Below, piece by piece: positions 35,789-45,286 of a stretch of DNA of 64,000 bases. The stretch spans positions 124,001-188,000 of the forward strand of contig JANSYL010000002.1 in assembly GCA_024742455.1 (NCBI GenBank), read 5' to 3'. The notes below the pieces were generated by a model. The model did no database searches. It saw only the letters and a list, made by a program, of their open reading frames with translations, and was not told the origin of the DNA. The stretch comes from Paracoccaceae bacterium. GTDB lineage: Bacteria; Pseudomonadota; Alphaproteobacteria; Rhodobacterales; Rhodobacteraceae. The first letter of the stretch is position 1. Each line of letters starts with the position of its first letter. A program made the position numbers and the translations under genes.

Positions 35789-38038
35789 TCACCGGGCGCG
35801 GGCGGTCTTTTTCAGCTTTCGCCGGGGTTTGGCGGGTTTGCCGCGCCCCCGCGGCGCGCCGCCCCGGCGCGATGTGCCGGACCGTTTCGGCGGGCGCTTG
35901 CCGTCGATCTCGACCAGTTCCAGCGTCAAACCGCCGGTCACGGGCACCGCTTCGGCCAGCTTCACCACCACCCGGTCGCCGATTCCGATGGTCAGCCCGG
36001 TATCGGCCCCCATCAGGGTCTGGCTGTCGGCATCATAGTGGAAATACTCGCGCCCAAGGGCCCGCATCGGCAGCAACCCGTCCGCGCCCGTCTCGTCCAG
36101 CTTCACGAAGGCGCCGAACCGGGCCAGGCCGGAAATCCGCCCCTCCATCACGCTGCCCACCCGGTCGCTGAGATAGGCGGCGAGGTAGCGGTCATTGGTG
36201 TCGCGTTCGGCCACCATCGACCGGCGTTCGGTATCCGAGATATGCTTGGCGGTGTCGTCCAGGCGTTCGACCTCTTCCGCGCCCAGCCCGTCACGGCCCC
36301 AGTCATGCGCGGTGATCAGCGCCCGGTGCACGATCAGGTCGGCATAGCGCCGGATCGGCGAAGTGAAATGGGCATAGGCCCGCAAGGCCAGCCCGAAATG
36401 CCCCAGATTGGACGGGCTGTAATAGGCCTGCTGCATCGACCTGAGCGTCGTCAGGTTGATCAGTTCGGCGAAATCCGTGTCGGCGGCCGATTTCAGCAGC
36501 CGGTTGAGCTGCCCGGTCTGCAGAACCTGCCCCTTGGCCAGGGGCAGACCGCTGGCCACCGCAGTTTCCCGCAGGGCGTTGATCTTCTCGGGCGACGGTT
36601 CCTCATGCACCCGGAACACAAGTTCGGTGCGTTTGGCGATCAGCGTCTCGGCGGCCGAGACATTGGCCAGCACCATGAATTCCTCGATCAGCTTGTGGGC
36701 GGCAAGCCGGTCCTTGAAGGCGACCGATGTCACCTCGCCTTCCTCGCTCAGCACGATCCGGCGTTCGGGCAGGTCCAGCTCCAGCGGCTGCCGCCGGGCG
36801 CGCGCCTTGAGCAGCGCCCGGTAAGCCGCGAAAAGCGGGTCGATCACGCCCTCCTTCAAGGGGCCGGTCTTGTCCGAAACATCGCCGTCCGCCGCCGCCT
36901 GCGCCTCTTCATAAGTCAGCGAGGCCACCGACCGCATCAGCCCCCGCACGAACCTGTGGTCGATCTTGTTGCCCTCGGCATCCACCACCATCCGCACCGC
37001 GATGCAGGCCCGCGCGACCGCTTCGTGCAGCGAACACAGATCGCCCGACAGCCGGTCGGGCAGCATCGGCACGACACGATCAGGGAAATAGGTGGAATTG
37101 CCGCGTTTCTTCGCCTCGCGGTCCAGCGCCGAGCCCGGGCGCACGTAATGGGCGACATCGGCGATGGCGACCCAGATGACATGGCCGCCAGGGTTCTTCG
37201 GGTCGTCATCGGCATGGGCGTAACAGGCATCGTCGCGGTCGCGGGCATCGGCCGGGTCGATGGTGATCAGCGGCAAATCCCGCAGGTCTTCCCGGTTTTC
37301 CAGCCTGGCGGGCGTGGCGGCATCGGCCTCGGCGATGGCCGCATCGGGAAAGGCATCGGGGATGCCGTGTTCATGGATCGCGATCAGGCTGACGGCCCTG
37401 GGCGCACCGGGATCGCCCAGCCGCGTCACGATCCGCGCGCGCGGCAGGCCCATCCGCCCCTTGGGCCCGGCCTGTTCGGCCTCGACCAGTTCCCCGTCGC
37501 GCGCGCCATGGGTGTCGTTCGCGCCCACGGTCCATTCCTTGTCCGACCCTTTCGAGATCGGCACGATCCGCCCGCCCTCGGCCCCCTTGCGGAAGATCCC
37601 GAGCGTGCGGCGCGGGTTGGTGCCGATCTTGCGGATCAGGCGCGCGACATATTGATGATCCTCGCCATCGACCTTCTGAAGCCGCGCGAGGATACGGTCG
37701 CCTTCGCCCACCGTGGGGTCCGTCGCCCGCGCGCTGAACAGGATGCGCGGCGCGGGGCCTTCGCCCTGCCATTCGAGCGGGCGCGCGAAGAGGTCGCCCA
37801 GATCATCGGCGGGCAGCACCTGCAAGACCGACACCGGAGGCAGGCTTTCGGGGTCACGATAGGTCTTGCGGCGTTTTTCGAGGTGCCCCTCGGCCTCCAG
37901 TTCCTTCAACAGGCGCTTGAGGTCGATCCGGTCCTGCCCCTTGATGCCGAAGGCCTTGGCGATATCGCGTTTCGAGGTCAGGGAGGGGTTGTCCCCGATC
38001 CAGGCGAGCAGTTCGGATTTCGTGGGGAAACGGGCCAT
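35789..38038 (-). CDS. rnr: Ribonuclease R
   Basis: Processive 3'-5' exoribonuclease of the RNase II/R family, 749 aa. An N-terminal winged helix (RDIAKAFGIKGQDRIDLKRLL, about 22-42), cold-shock domains, the RNB catalytic core with ITIDPADARDRDDACYAH (metal-binding Asps, about 256-275) and an S1 domain (about 610-690) are followed by a Lys/Arg-rich tail, typical of RNase R. ATG at 38038 (MARFPTK) fits family N-termini; an in-frame ATG at 38074 would add 12 residues. Confidence 0.93.
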   Translation of the reverse strand: MARFPTKSELLAWIGDNPSLTSKRDIAKAFGIKGQDRIDLKRLLKELEAEGHLEKRRKTYRDPESLPPVSVLQVLPADDLGDLFARPLEWQGEGPAPRILFSARATDPTVGEGDRILARLQKVDGEDHQYVARLIRKIGTNPRRTLGIFRKGAEGGRIVPISKGSDKEWTVGANDTHGARDGELVEAEQAGPKGRMGLPRARIVTRLGDPGAPRAVSLIAIHEHGIPDAFPDAAIAEADAATPARLENREDLRDLPLITIDPADARDRDDACYAHADDDPKNPGGHVIWVAIADVAHYVRPGSALDREAKKRGNSTYFPDRVVPMLPDRLSGDLCSLHEAVARACIAVRMVVDAEGNKIDHRFVRGLMRSVASLTYEEAQAAADGDVSDKTGPLKEGVIDPLFAAYRALLKARARRQPLELDLPERRIVLSEEGEVTSVAFKDRLAAHKLIEEFMVLANVSAAETLIAKRTELVFRVHEEPSPEKINALRETAVASGLPLAKGQVLQTGQLNRLLKSAADTDFAELINLTTLRSMQQAYYSPSNLGHFGLALRAYAHFTSPIRRYADLIVHRALITAHDWGRDGLGAEEVERLDDTAKHISDTERRSMVAERDTNDRYLAAYLSDRVGSVMEGRISGLARFGAFVKLDETGADGLLPMRALGREYFHYDADSQTLMGADTGLTIGIGDRVVVKLAEAVPVTGGLTLELVEIDGKRPPKRSGTSRRGGAPRGRGKPAKPRRKLKKTARAR

Positions 38039-38083
38039 GGTGTCGGGCGTATCACGCGGCCCGCCAAGCGTCATCGGGCAAAT

Positions 38084-39226
38084 TCAGGCGGCGAAGTAAT
38101 CGGTCAGGATACGGGTATAGATGCGTTTCAGGTCGGTGATGTCCTGCAGCCGGACCCGTTCATCGACCTGGTGCATCCGGTGGCCCACAAGGCCGAACTC
38201 CACCACCGGGCAATGCGCCCTGACGAACCGGGCGTCCGAGGTGCCGCCGCTGGTCGACAGCACGGGCACACGGCCCGTTTCCGCCGTCACGGCCTGGGCC
38301 ACCAGGTCCGACAGCGGGCCGGGCGGCGTCAGGAACGCCTCGCCCGACACCTTCACCTCCATCTCGATGCGTGTGCCGGTCTGACCGGCCACCGCGTCGG
38401 CCTCGGCCCGCAACCAGTCGGCCAGGGACGCGCCGGTATGGGTGTCGTTGAACCGCAGGTTCGCCGTCATCCTTGTGGAAGCGGGGATGACATTGGTGGC
38501 CGGGTTGCCGGTATCGATGGTGGTGATGGCCAGTGTCGAGGGATCGAAATGATCGGTGCCTTCGTCCAGCACATGGGACGACAGCCGATGCGCCAGCATG
38601 GCAAGGGCGGGCATCGGGTTCAGCGCCCGGTCCAGATAGGCGGAATGCCCCTGTTTCCCGTGCACGGTGAAAAACGCCGTCATCGAGCCGCGCCGCCCGA
38701 TCTTGATCATGTCGCCGATTTCGGCCTGCGACGTCGGCTCGCCCACCAGGCAGACATCCATCGCCTCGCCGTGGGCGGCCATCCAATCGAGGAGCGCGAT
38801 GGTGCCGTCGGTGGCCGGGCCTTCCTCATCCCCGGTGATCGCAAGGATGATCGCACCCTTGGGCGGGGCCGTCTGCACGATGTCGACCGCCGCCGCGACG
38901 AAGGCCGCGACACCCGATTTCATGTCGGTCGCGCCGCGCCCGTACATCCAGTCCCCGGTCACCTCCGCCCCGAAGGGCGGATGGGTCCAGGCCGCCTCAT
39001 CGCCCACCGGAACCACGTCGGTATGGCCGTTGAAGCCAAAACTCCGGGCGGCGCCCTTCGGCCCCCAGCGCGCGAACAGGTTCGGGGTGCCGTTGCGGTC
39101 GGCGCGGGTGCAGGCGAACCCGGCCTCCGACAGGATCGCTGCCAGCGCCTCCAGTGCCCCGCCCTCGGCCGGGGTCACGGTCTCGCAGCGCAGCAGGGTT
39201 GCGGTCAGCGCGATGGGGTCGGTCAT
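38084..39226 (-). CDS. dapE: Succinyl-diaminopimelate desuccinylase
   Basis: Removes succinate from N-succinyl-LL-DAP, 380 aa, dinuclear zinc M20 peptidase fold. Metal and catalytic motifs in order: [12 protein letters not shown] (His in GHTDVV, about 64-70), [10 protein letters not shown] (bridging Asp, about 96-105), TGDEEGPA (catalytic Glu, about 130-137) and the C-terminal [13 protein letters not shown] (His near 353). Start at 39226 gives MTDPIALT, with no family sequence in the upstream open frame. Upstream of rnr by 45 bases, same strand. Confidence 0.94.
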   Translation of the reverse strand: MTDPIALTATLLRCETVTPAEGGALEALAAILSEAGFACTRADRNGTPNLFARWGPKGAARSFGFNGHTDVVPVGDEAAWTHPPFGAEVTGDWMYGRGATDMKSGVAAFVAAAVDIVQTAPPKGAIILAITGDEEGPATDGTIALLDWMAAHGEAMDVCLVGEPTSQAEIGDMIKIGRRGSMTAFFTVHGKQGHSAYLDRALNPMPALAMLAHRLSSHVLDEGTDHFDPSTLAITTIDTGNPATNVIPASTRMTANLRFNDTHTGASLADWLRAEADAVAGQTGTRIEMEVKVSGEAFLTPPGPLSDLVAQAVTAETGRVPVLSTSGGTSDARFVRAHCPVVEFGLVGHRMHQVDERVRLQDITDLKRIYTRILTDYFAA

Positions 39227-39494
39227 GGGTCTTGATCCTCCGCTTGCCGCCGGGACTAGCCCTGTCGCGCAAATGGCACAATGGTACCGCGCCCGGCGGT
39301 AACGTCGCGACGGGGATTCACAGACCCCTCCGCATCGTCTATAGTGCTGCAAAACAAAGAAAAGCCCAGCGTGGCGGCGGTCGAACGACCGTATTGAGGC
39401 GAGTTTCAGTTCCGGGTGGTCCAGCCAGTCATGGCAGGGATCGTGCTTGTCCCGTCTCACGTGCGCTGCGGCCAGTTCGAGCGGGACGACACCA

Positions 39495-41075
39495 ATGGCC
39501 ACCGGCGCCGAATTGCCGATCGACACTACAGCCTCGGCCCTTGAAATGGCCGAGCTGATCTTCGGCGATGCGGTGCTCATCCATGGCGCGACCTATTCGG
39601 GCAATGCCCAGGCCTCGGGCATCTACACCAATGGCGACTCCGTCTCGCCCGACGCCACGCCCAGCGACACCGGCGTGATCCTGTCGACGGGCCGGGTGAC
39701 CGATTTCACGCAATCGGGCGGCGACCCGAACCGCAGCGGCGGCACATCAAGCACCATGAACGGGGTGCGCAACGATGCCGAGCTCAACGCGCTGGCCAAT
39801 GCGCCGACCTTCGACGGGTCGATCCTCGAGGTCGATTTCACCCCCGACACCGATTTCCTGTCGATCCAGTTCGTCTTCGCCTCGGAGGAATACCCCGAAT
39901 ACTCCAACTCGGCCTTCAACGACATTTTCGGGGTCTGGGTCGGGCCGGACCTGACCCCCGTCACCTCGCCGATCTTCAATGTCAGCCAGGTGAACGCGGT
40001 CAACCAGAACACCAACGAGACCCTGTTCATCAACAACACCGGTGACGATTTCAACACCGAGATGGACGGGTTCACCGTCACGCTGTCCATGCTGATCCCG
40101 GTCGAGGCCGGGGTGCGCACCAATCTCAAATTCGGCATCGCCGATGTCGGCGACAGCGGCTGGGACAGTTCCGTTCTGATCGCCGCCAACTCGGTGCAGG
40201 GCAGCTTTGCCGCCGAAGACGACACCATCACCGTGAACGAACAGCAGGTGTCGGTGCTCGACGTGGTGGCCAATGACGGCGACGGCATCGGGCTGGTCTT
40301 CGTCATCCATATCAACGGCCAGCCGATCGCGGAGGAGCAGACCGTCACCCTGTCGTCAGGGCACGAGGTGACCTTGCTGGCCGGCGGCAATCTGCAGATC
40401 ACGCCGCCCGCCGACCAGATCAACCTGACCGGGCCGGAATCCATCGATTTCTCCTACACCGCGCAGAATGAAGACGGGCTGACCGATACCGCCTTCGTGA
40501 CGGTGACCGCGATCCCCTGTTTCACCCCGGGCACCCCGATCCGCACGCCCGAGGGCGACCGCCCGGTCGAAACCCTTGCACCCGGCGACCTTGTCGACAC
40601 CCGCGATGCCGGGCCGCAGCCCCTGCGCTGGATCGGGCGGCGCCGGGTGCCTGCCACCGGCCGGTTCGCCCCCGTCCTGATCGAGGCGGGAACCTTCGGC
40701 AACCATGCCCGGCTGGTCGTGTCACCCCAGCACCGTATCCTGCTGACCCACTGGGCGGCGGAGCTTCTGTTCGGCGAGGACGAGGTGCTGGTCGCGGCCA
40801 AGGACCTCGTCAACGGCTGCTCGGTGCGCGTGCTGACGGGGGGGCATGTCGACTACATCCACCTGCTGTTCGACCGGCACCAGATCGTCGCCTCGGCCGG
40901 GATCTGGACCGAAAGCTTCCTGCCCGGTCCCGCCGCGATGACCGGCCTCGATGCCGCCGTGCGCCACGAGGTTCTGACGCTCTTTCCCGAGATCGACCCC
41001 GACACCCATCTCGGCTACGGCCCCTGCGCGCGCCCCGCGCTCAGGGGTTTCGAAGCCCGCGCGATCCTCGGCTGA
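39495..41075 (+). CDS. Choice-of-anchor L and Hint-domain surface protein
   Basis: Protein of 526 aa with two parts. Residues 1-250 match the choice-of-anchor L repeat type (for example [20 protein letters not shown]-like segment near 125). After a linker, a Hint domain begins at Cys342 in [13 protein letters not shown] and continues through PGDLVDTRD and SPQHRILL (block with conserved His). Hint domains of this type in Rhodobacterales can self-process at the N-terminal Cys; no intein-like His-Asn end is present. No Sec signal peptide; export may be type I. A TTG 48 bases upstream is the only alternative start. Function is not known. Confidence 0.8.
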   Translation: MATGAELPIDTTASALEMAELIFGDAVLIHGATYSGNAQASGIYTNGDSVSPDATPSDTGVILSTGRVTDFTQSGGDPNRSGGTSSTMNGVRNDAELNALANAPTFDGSILEVDFTPDTDFLSIQFVFASEEYPEYSNSAFNDIFGVWVGPDLTPVTSPIFNVSQVNAVNQNTNETLFINNTGDDFNTEMDGFTVTLSMLIPVEAGVRTNLKFGIADVGDSGWDSSVLIAANSVQGSFAAEDDTITVNEQQVSVLDVVANDGDGIGLVFVIHINGQPIAEEQTVTLSSGHEVTLLAGGNLQITPPADQINLTGPESIDFSYTAQNEDGLTDTAFVTVTAIPCFTPGTPIRTPEGDRPVETLAPGDLVDTRDAGPQPLRWIGRRRVPATGRFAPVLIEAGTFGNHARLVVSPQHRILLTHWAAELLFGEDEVLVAAKDLVNGCSVRVLTGGHVDYIHLLFDRHQIVASAGIWTESFLPGPAAMTGLDAAVRHEVLTLFPEIDPDTHLGYGPCARPALRGFEARAILG

Positions 41076-41078
41076 GCG

Positions 41079-42098
41079 ATGCGGTGGAGCGCGATCTGGC
41101 AGGATGGCTGGCCGCTGGTCGCCGCCGCCGCGCCCGAGCACCTGTCGCGGCCCCTGCCGGGCATGACGCTCTGCCTCGAATGCGTGATGCCGCCGCGATC
41201 ACCCCGGCAGGCGCTGCGGCTGTGGCAGGGGGAGGGGGCCGGGGCCGTCGCGCTCTACCTGACGAGCGAGGGTGCGCTGCGCCTGATCCATGGCGAACTT
41301 GATCTGCAGACCGGGGCCGATTTCGCCCGTGCCGGGGAAACGGTGCTTCTGCATTACCGCGCCTGCGCCCGGGGGCGGGACGATTTCGCCCTGTTCCGCA
41401 ATGCCGACCGGGACATGCAGCAGCGCCTGCGCGCCGCGATCGCGCACCCGATCCGGGCGCAGGATGCGATGCCGCGCGACCCGCGCTTCCTGAGCATCTG
41501 CCATGTCGCGGCCATCGCGCCGTTCGGCATCGGATCCCCCGATCTGCCGGGCCTGTCCGGCGACGCGCCGGTCGCCACCCCGGACGGACCGCGCCCGGTC
41601 TCAACGCTGACGCCGGGCGATCTGGTGATCACCGAGACCGGCACGCCGCAGCCGCTGCAATGGATCGAGGCCCGTCCGCGCCTGTCGCTCGGGCGGCTTG
41701 CGCCGGTGCGGCTCAAGGCGCCCTATTTCGGGCTACGCGCCGACCTGATCGTGACCCCCCAGACGCGCATCCAGCGGACCGGGCCGACCGTCGAATACAT
41801 CTTCGGCGAAGACGCGGTGCTGGTGCGGGCGCGCGACCTTGTCGGCGGGCCTGCGGCCCTGCATGACCGGCGCGCCCCGGTGCGCCAGGTCTATCACCTG
41901 ATGCTCGACGACCGCGCCTGCCTCCGGGTGGACCGCTGCACGGTGGAAACCGCGGCACTGGACGATGTCGTCACGGCCGAGGGTCTCGTCCCGCGCGCGG
42001 GTCTCGGCCAGACCGACGGGGACCGTCTCATCACGCTCGACCGTGCGGGCGCGCAGGCCCTGGCCAGCGCAACCCTCGCCCGGCGCGCCGCCGGATGA
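41079..42098 (+). CDS. Hint-domain protein lacking the catalytic cysteine
   Basis: Protein of 339 aa, 3 bases after the preceding Hint gene and probably co-transcribed. A Rhodobacter-type N-terminal region (1-150) contains no recognised domain. From residue 158 (GLSGDAPVATPDGPRPV) a Hint-like domain aligns with the first protein's [13 protein letters not shown], but its Cys is replaced by Gly158. TPGDLVITETG and VTPQTRIQRTG further match, with Thr-Arg where the partner has the His block (SPQHRIL). The likely outcome is a non-processing paralogue, perhaps a helper of the first protein; this is inference. Confidence 0.7.
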   Translation: MRWSAIWQDGWPLVAAAAPEHLSRPLPGMTLCLECVMPPRSPRQALRLWQGEGAGAVALYLTSEGALRLIHGELDLQTGADFARAGETVLLHYRACARGRDDFALFRNADRDMQQRLRAAIAHPIRAQDAMPRDPRFLSICHVAAIAPFGIGSPDLPGLSGDAPVATPDGPRPVSTLTPGDLVITETGTPQPLQWIEARPRLSLGRLAPVRLKAPYFGLRADLIVTPQTRIQRTGPTVEYIFGEDAVLVRARDLVGGPAALHDRRAPVRQVYHLMLDDRACLRVDRCTVETAALDDVVTAEGLVPRAGLGQTDGDRLITLDRAGAQALASATLARRAAG

Positions 42099-42102
42099 CC
42101 GC

Positions 42103-42429
42103 TCAATCGTAAAAGGCGGTGGTCTGAACCACGATCACGGCGTTCTCCGCGCCCGCCCGGTCCATCAGGTCGCGTTCGTCGGGTCCGATCTCGTCCCCCT
42201 CGGCCAGCCGCTCCTCCAGCGTGCCATGCCCGGTGACATCGAGCGGCGCGAGGCCGGCCTGTTTCAGGACCGCCACCGTTTCGCGCACCGCCTCGGCCTC
42301 GTCGACGCCGCTGGCATAGCACATCAGCGCGGCCCCGGTCGCCGTCTCGGGCAGCCCGTCATCCGGTTTGCGCCCGACCTCCACCACCAGCGTATAAACC
42401 GCGCGGACCGGTTTGACCTTCTCCGTCAT
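42103..42429 (-). CDS. Small protein of unknown function
   Basis: Protein of 108 aa that I do not recognise. It begins MTEKVKPVRAVYTLVVEVG, is strongly acidic over the C-terminal half (EERLAEGDEIGPDERDL) and ends in an aliphatic strand IVVQTTAFYD. No membrane segment or cysteine cluster. It shares its strand with the YeaQ-like gene 8 bases upstream, so the two are probably co-transcribed, and it is convergent with the second Hint gene. Confidence 0.6.
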   Translation of the reverse strand: MTEKVKPVRAVYTLVVEVGRKPDDGLPETATGAALMCYASGVDEAEAVRETVAVLKQAGLAPLDVTGHGTLEERLAEGDEIGPDERDLMDRAGAENAVIVVQTTAFYD

Positions 42430-42437
42430 CCCCCGCC

Positions 42438-42677
42438 TCAGCGTCGCACGGCCCGGACCACCGCGATCAGCAGGCAGGCCCCCGCCGCCGCGACGATGAT
42501 CTGCCCGACCAGCCCGGCGGCGGTGGTGCCGAAGACCATCCGCAGGATGCCGTTGCCGATCACCGCGCCCAGAATGCCGACCCCGATATTGATCAGAAGC
42601 GTCTGGCGCGTGCCCATGATCCAGCCCGCGATCCAGCCCGCCAGCGCACCGATCAGGATCGAGATAAGGATGCCCAT
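42438..42677 (-). CDS. GlsB/YeaQ/YmgE-family stress membrane protein
   Basis: Very hydrophobic protein of 79 aa with three helices and the characteristic GALAGWIAGWIMG and GVGILGAVIGNGILR glycine-rich repeats. Family members are transglycosylase-associated membrane proteins induced by stress, with unclear mechanism. Its start is preceded by GGAGGGC. Shares the strand with the small acidic protein. Confidence 0.88.
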   Translation of the reverse strand: MGILISILIGALAGWIAGWIMGTRQTLLINIGVGILGAVIGNGILRMVFGTTAAGLVGQIIVAAAGACLLIAVVRAVRR

Positions 42678-42739
42678 GGATGCCCTCCGCTGTGGTTCGA
42701 GGGCCCAGCATGCACCGGAAGCGGGGGCGGGACCAGAGC

Positions 42740-43219
<480 letters not shown>

Positions 43220-43275
43220 CGGGCTGAGCATAGCACGGGCGGACTCGACTCCCATACCGACCCGGCATAGGTATG

Positions 43276-43290
43276 GAACATAACAGGAAC
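43276..43290 (+). promoter_or_regulatory. LexA (SOS) box upstream of imuB
   Basis: GAAC-N7-GAAC (GAACATAACAGGAAC) matches exactly the alphaproteobacterial LexA operator (GTTC-N7-GTTC on the other strand) and lies 20 bases before the imuB ATG. It implies DNA-damage induction of imuB and possibly of the divergent MOSC gene. Confidence 0.85.
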
Positions 43291-43309
43291 ATCTGCTGCT
43301 GCCGCATCC

Positions 43310-45010
43310 ATGTCCGCTCCGCCCGATCCGTCCGACCTGCCAAACCTGTCCGGCAATCGCCGGGTGTTGTCGCTGTGGTTCCCGCGGCTGGCCGCCGAAT
43401 GGCTGATACGCGACGCGCCGATCCTGGCCGATCACCCGCTGGCCGTGGTGGGCGAGGTCGGCAACCTGCGCCAGATCACCAGCCTGACCCGGGCCGCCAG
43501 CCGCGCGGGGCTGGCCCGGGGCCAGGCCCTGGCCGAGGCGGTGACGATCTGCCCCGACCTGGTGACGCGCCCCGCCGATCCCCTGCGCGAGGCCGAGTTC
43601 CTGTCGGCACTGCGCCGATGGGCGGGCAAGTTCAGCCCCTGGGTAGCCGAGGAAGGGGCCGAGGCGCTGATGATCGACCTCACCGGATGCGCGCATCTGT
43701 TCGGGGGTGAAGACCGGCTTTTCGAACAGGTGCATCAGGATTGCGCCGATCTTGGCCTGAGCGTGGCGGCGGGCATCGCCGATACGGCGGGCGCGGCCTG
43801 GGGGCTGGCGCGGTTCGCGGGCGGCGGCGGGCTGGCCCGGGCACGCAGCGGCGATGCCATCGACCAGGAGGCGCGGGCCACCCGGTCGCGCGCGCAGAAA
43901 CGCCATTGGGTCAGGGGCGGCCCGGCGCCCGAGGCGGGCGTCACAGGCGAAGCGATCGCGCGGATCGCGCCGCCCGGGCGCACACGGCAGGCGCTGACGC
44001 CCCTGCCCATCGCCGCGCTGCGCCTGCCGCCCGATATCGTGACGGGGCTGGCGCGGCTGGGGCTCAGGCGGATCGGCGATCTTTGGGGGATGCCGCGGGC
44101 CGGGCTGACCCGGCGGTTCGGGCAGGAGCTGGTGCTGCGGCTGGATCAGGCGCTGGGCGTCACGCCGGAACCCATCGCCCCGGCCCGCGCGCCGCTGCAT
44201 TTCGCGGTGCGGCTGAACCTGCCCGACCCCATCGGGCTGGAGGAGGACATCCTCGCGGCGCTGGACCGCCTGCTGCCAGTGCTCTGCGACAAGCTGCGCG
44301 CGCAGGGCCGCGGCGCGCGGCAGGTCCGGCTGGAACTGACCCGGGCCGAAGGCGGGGTGGACCGCATCACCGTGGGCCTTGCCCGCCCCGCCGACCGGCC
44401 CGACACGATCCGCCCGCTCCTGGCGCTGAAACTCGACGGGCTGGAGGCCGGGTTCGGCTTCGACCGGGTGCGGGTCATCGCCCCCGTGACCGAACCCCTG
44501 CATGCCCGGACCCACAAGGGCGGGTGGGCCGTCAGCGACGCGGCCGAGGCGCGCCTGCGCGACAAGGCGGGTCACGGCCTGGAGGACCTGATCGCGCGGA
44601 TCGGCGCGCGGGTCGGGCTGGACAACATCACCCGCGAACGACCCGCCGACAGCCATATCCCCGAGAAAACCAGCACCACCCTGGCCGCCGCCTGGTCCGG
44701 GCCCGCCACCGACTGGCCCGAAACGCCGCGCCCCCGTCCCCTGACCCTGTTCCGGCCCGAACCCGTGCGCGCGCCCGACGGCCCCGTTCCGCCCGCCACG
44801 TTCCGCTGGCGCGGACGGGACTTCGAAACGCACAGCGCGTCCGGCCCCGAACGGATTGCCCCGGAATGGTGGCTGGATGATCCGAACTGGCGCTCCGGCG
44901 TGCGGGATTACTGGCGAATCACCACCACGGGCGGGCACCGGCTGTGGCTGTTCTATGCCCATGGCGGGGCGATATCAGGCGGCTGGTTTTGCCAGGGCGA
45001 TTTCTGTTAA
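43310..45010 (+). CDS. imuB: ImuB, inactive Y-family polymerase of SOS mutagenesis
   Basis: Y-family polymerase-like protein of 566 aa working with ImuA and DnaE2 in alphaproteobacterial induced mutagenesis. The catalytic DxD at the N-terminus of real Y polymerases is absent: the opening is VLSLWFPRLAAEWLIRD, where a DVDAFFAS-type motif would lie. The later MIDLTGCAHLFGGE segment, thumb and little-finger regions remain, followed by a C-terminal tail that ends GGWFCQGDFC, as in ImuB where the tail binds the clamp or DnaE2. No imuA or dnaE2 is adjacent. An SOS box precedes it. Confidence 0.88.
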   Translation: MSAPPDPSDLPNLSGNRRVLSLWFPRLAAEWLIRDAPILADHPLAVVGEVGNLRQITSLTRAASRAGLARGQALAEAVTICPDLVTRPADPLREAEFLSALRRWAGKFSPWVAEEGAEALMIDLTGCAHLFGGEDRLFEQVHQDCADLGLSVAAGIADTAGAAWGLARFAGGGGLARARSGDAIDQEARATRSRAQKRHWVRGGPAPEAGVTGEAIARIAPPGRTRQALTPLPIAALRLPPDIVTGLARLGLRRIGDLWGMPRAGLTRRFGQELVLRLDQALGVTPEPIAPARAPLHFAVRLNLPDPIGLEEDILAALDRLLPVLCDKLRAQGRGARQVRLELTRAEGGVDRITVGLARPADRPDTIRPLLALKLDGLEAGFGFDRVRVIAPVTEPLHARTHKGGWAVSDAAEARLRDKAGHGLEDLIARIGARVGLDNITRERPADSHIPEKTSTTLAAAWSGPATDWPETPRPRPLTLFRPEPVRAPDGPVPPATFRWRGRDFETHSASGPERIAPEWWLDDPNWRSGVRDYWRITTTGGHRLWLFYAHGGAISGGWFCQGDFC

Positions 45011-45118
45011 CCACCTTTAAAGGCCTACTGTTTTCCATTCCTCGACAAATCGCGCCGAAGCCTGCGCACTGTTTCGCAGATAATCGGCGTTAACCACCAT
45101 TGCCGCTTTCTCGCCCCA

Positions 45119-45134
45119 TTAACACTTTGCTAAC
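45119..45134 (+). promoter_or_regulatory. Candidate CtrA site upstream of the RTX gene
   Basis: TTAACACTTTGCTAAC reads as TTAA-N7-CTAA(C), one base from the CtrA consensus TTAA-N7-TTAA, about 150 bases before the RTX start. The spacer between imuB and the RTX gene (45011-45286) is AT-rich with several TTAACC elements and holds no gene. Confidence 0.35.
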
Positions 45135-45286
45135 CTGTGCTGCGCCGCACACATTTTCGGGCGGCCGCCCCCACCGGGCGGCCAGGTAAACCGGGGTCCA
45201 ACAACCCGGGCCGAGCAGTCCCCCCAACCTGTGCGCGGCAACGACCGGCCGCCTTGCGCCGCTGACCGACACTGGGGACGACACAT

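Noticed and set aside
36038-39235. 1065-codon open frame on the plus strand opposite rnr and dapE
   Set aside because: It is a by-product of high-GC codon bias on the opposite strand; both minus-strand proteins are complete with known motifs, and the product lacks any domain.
45007-45021. Second CtrA-like pair TTAA-N6-TTAA after imuB
   Set aside because: The spacing is 6, not 7, and it overlaps the imuB stop codon.
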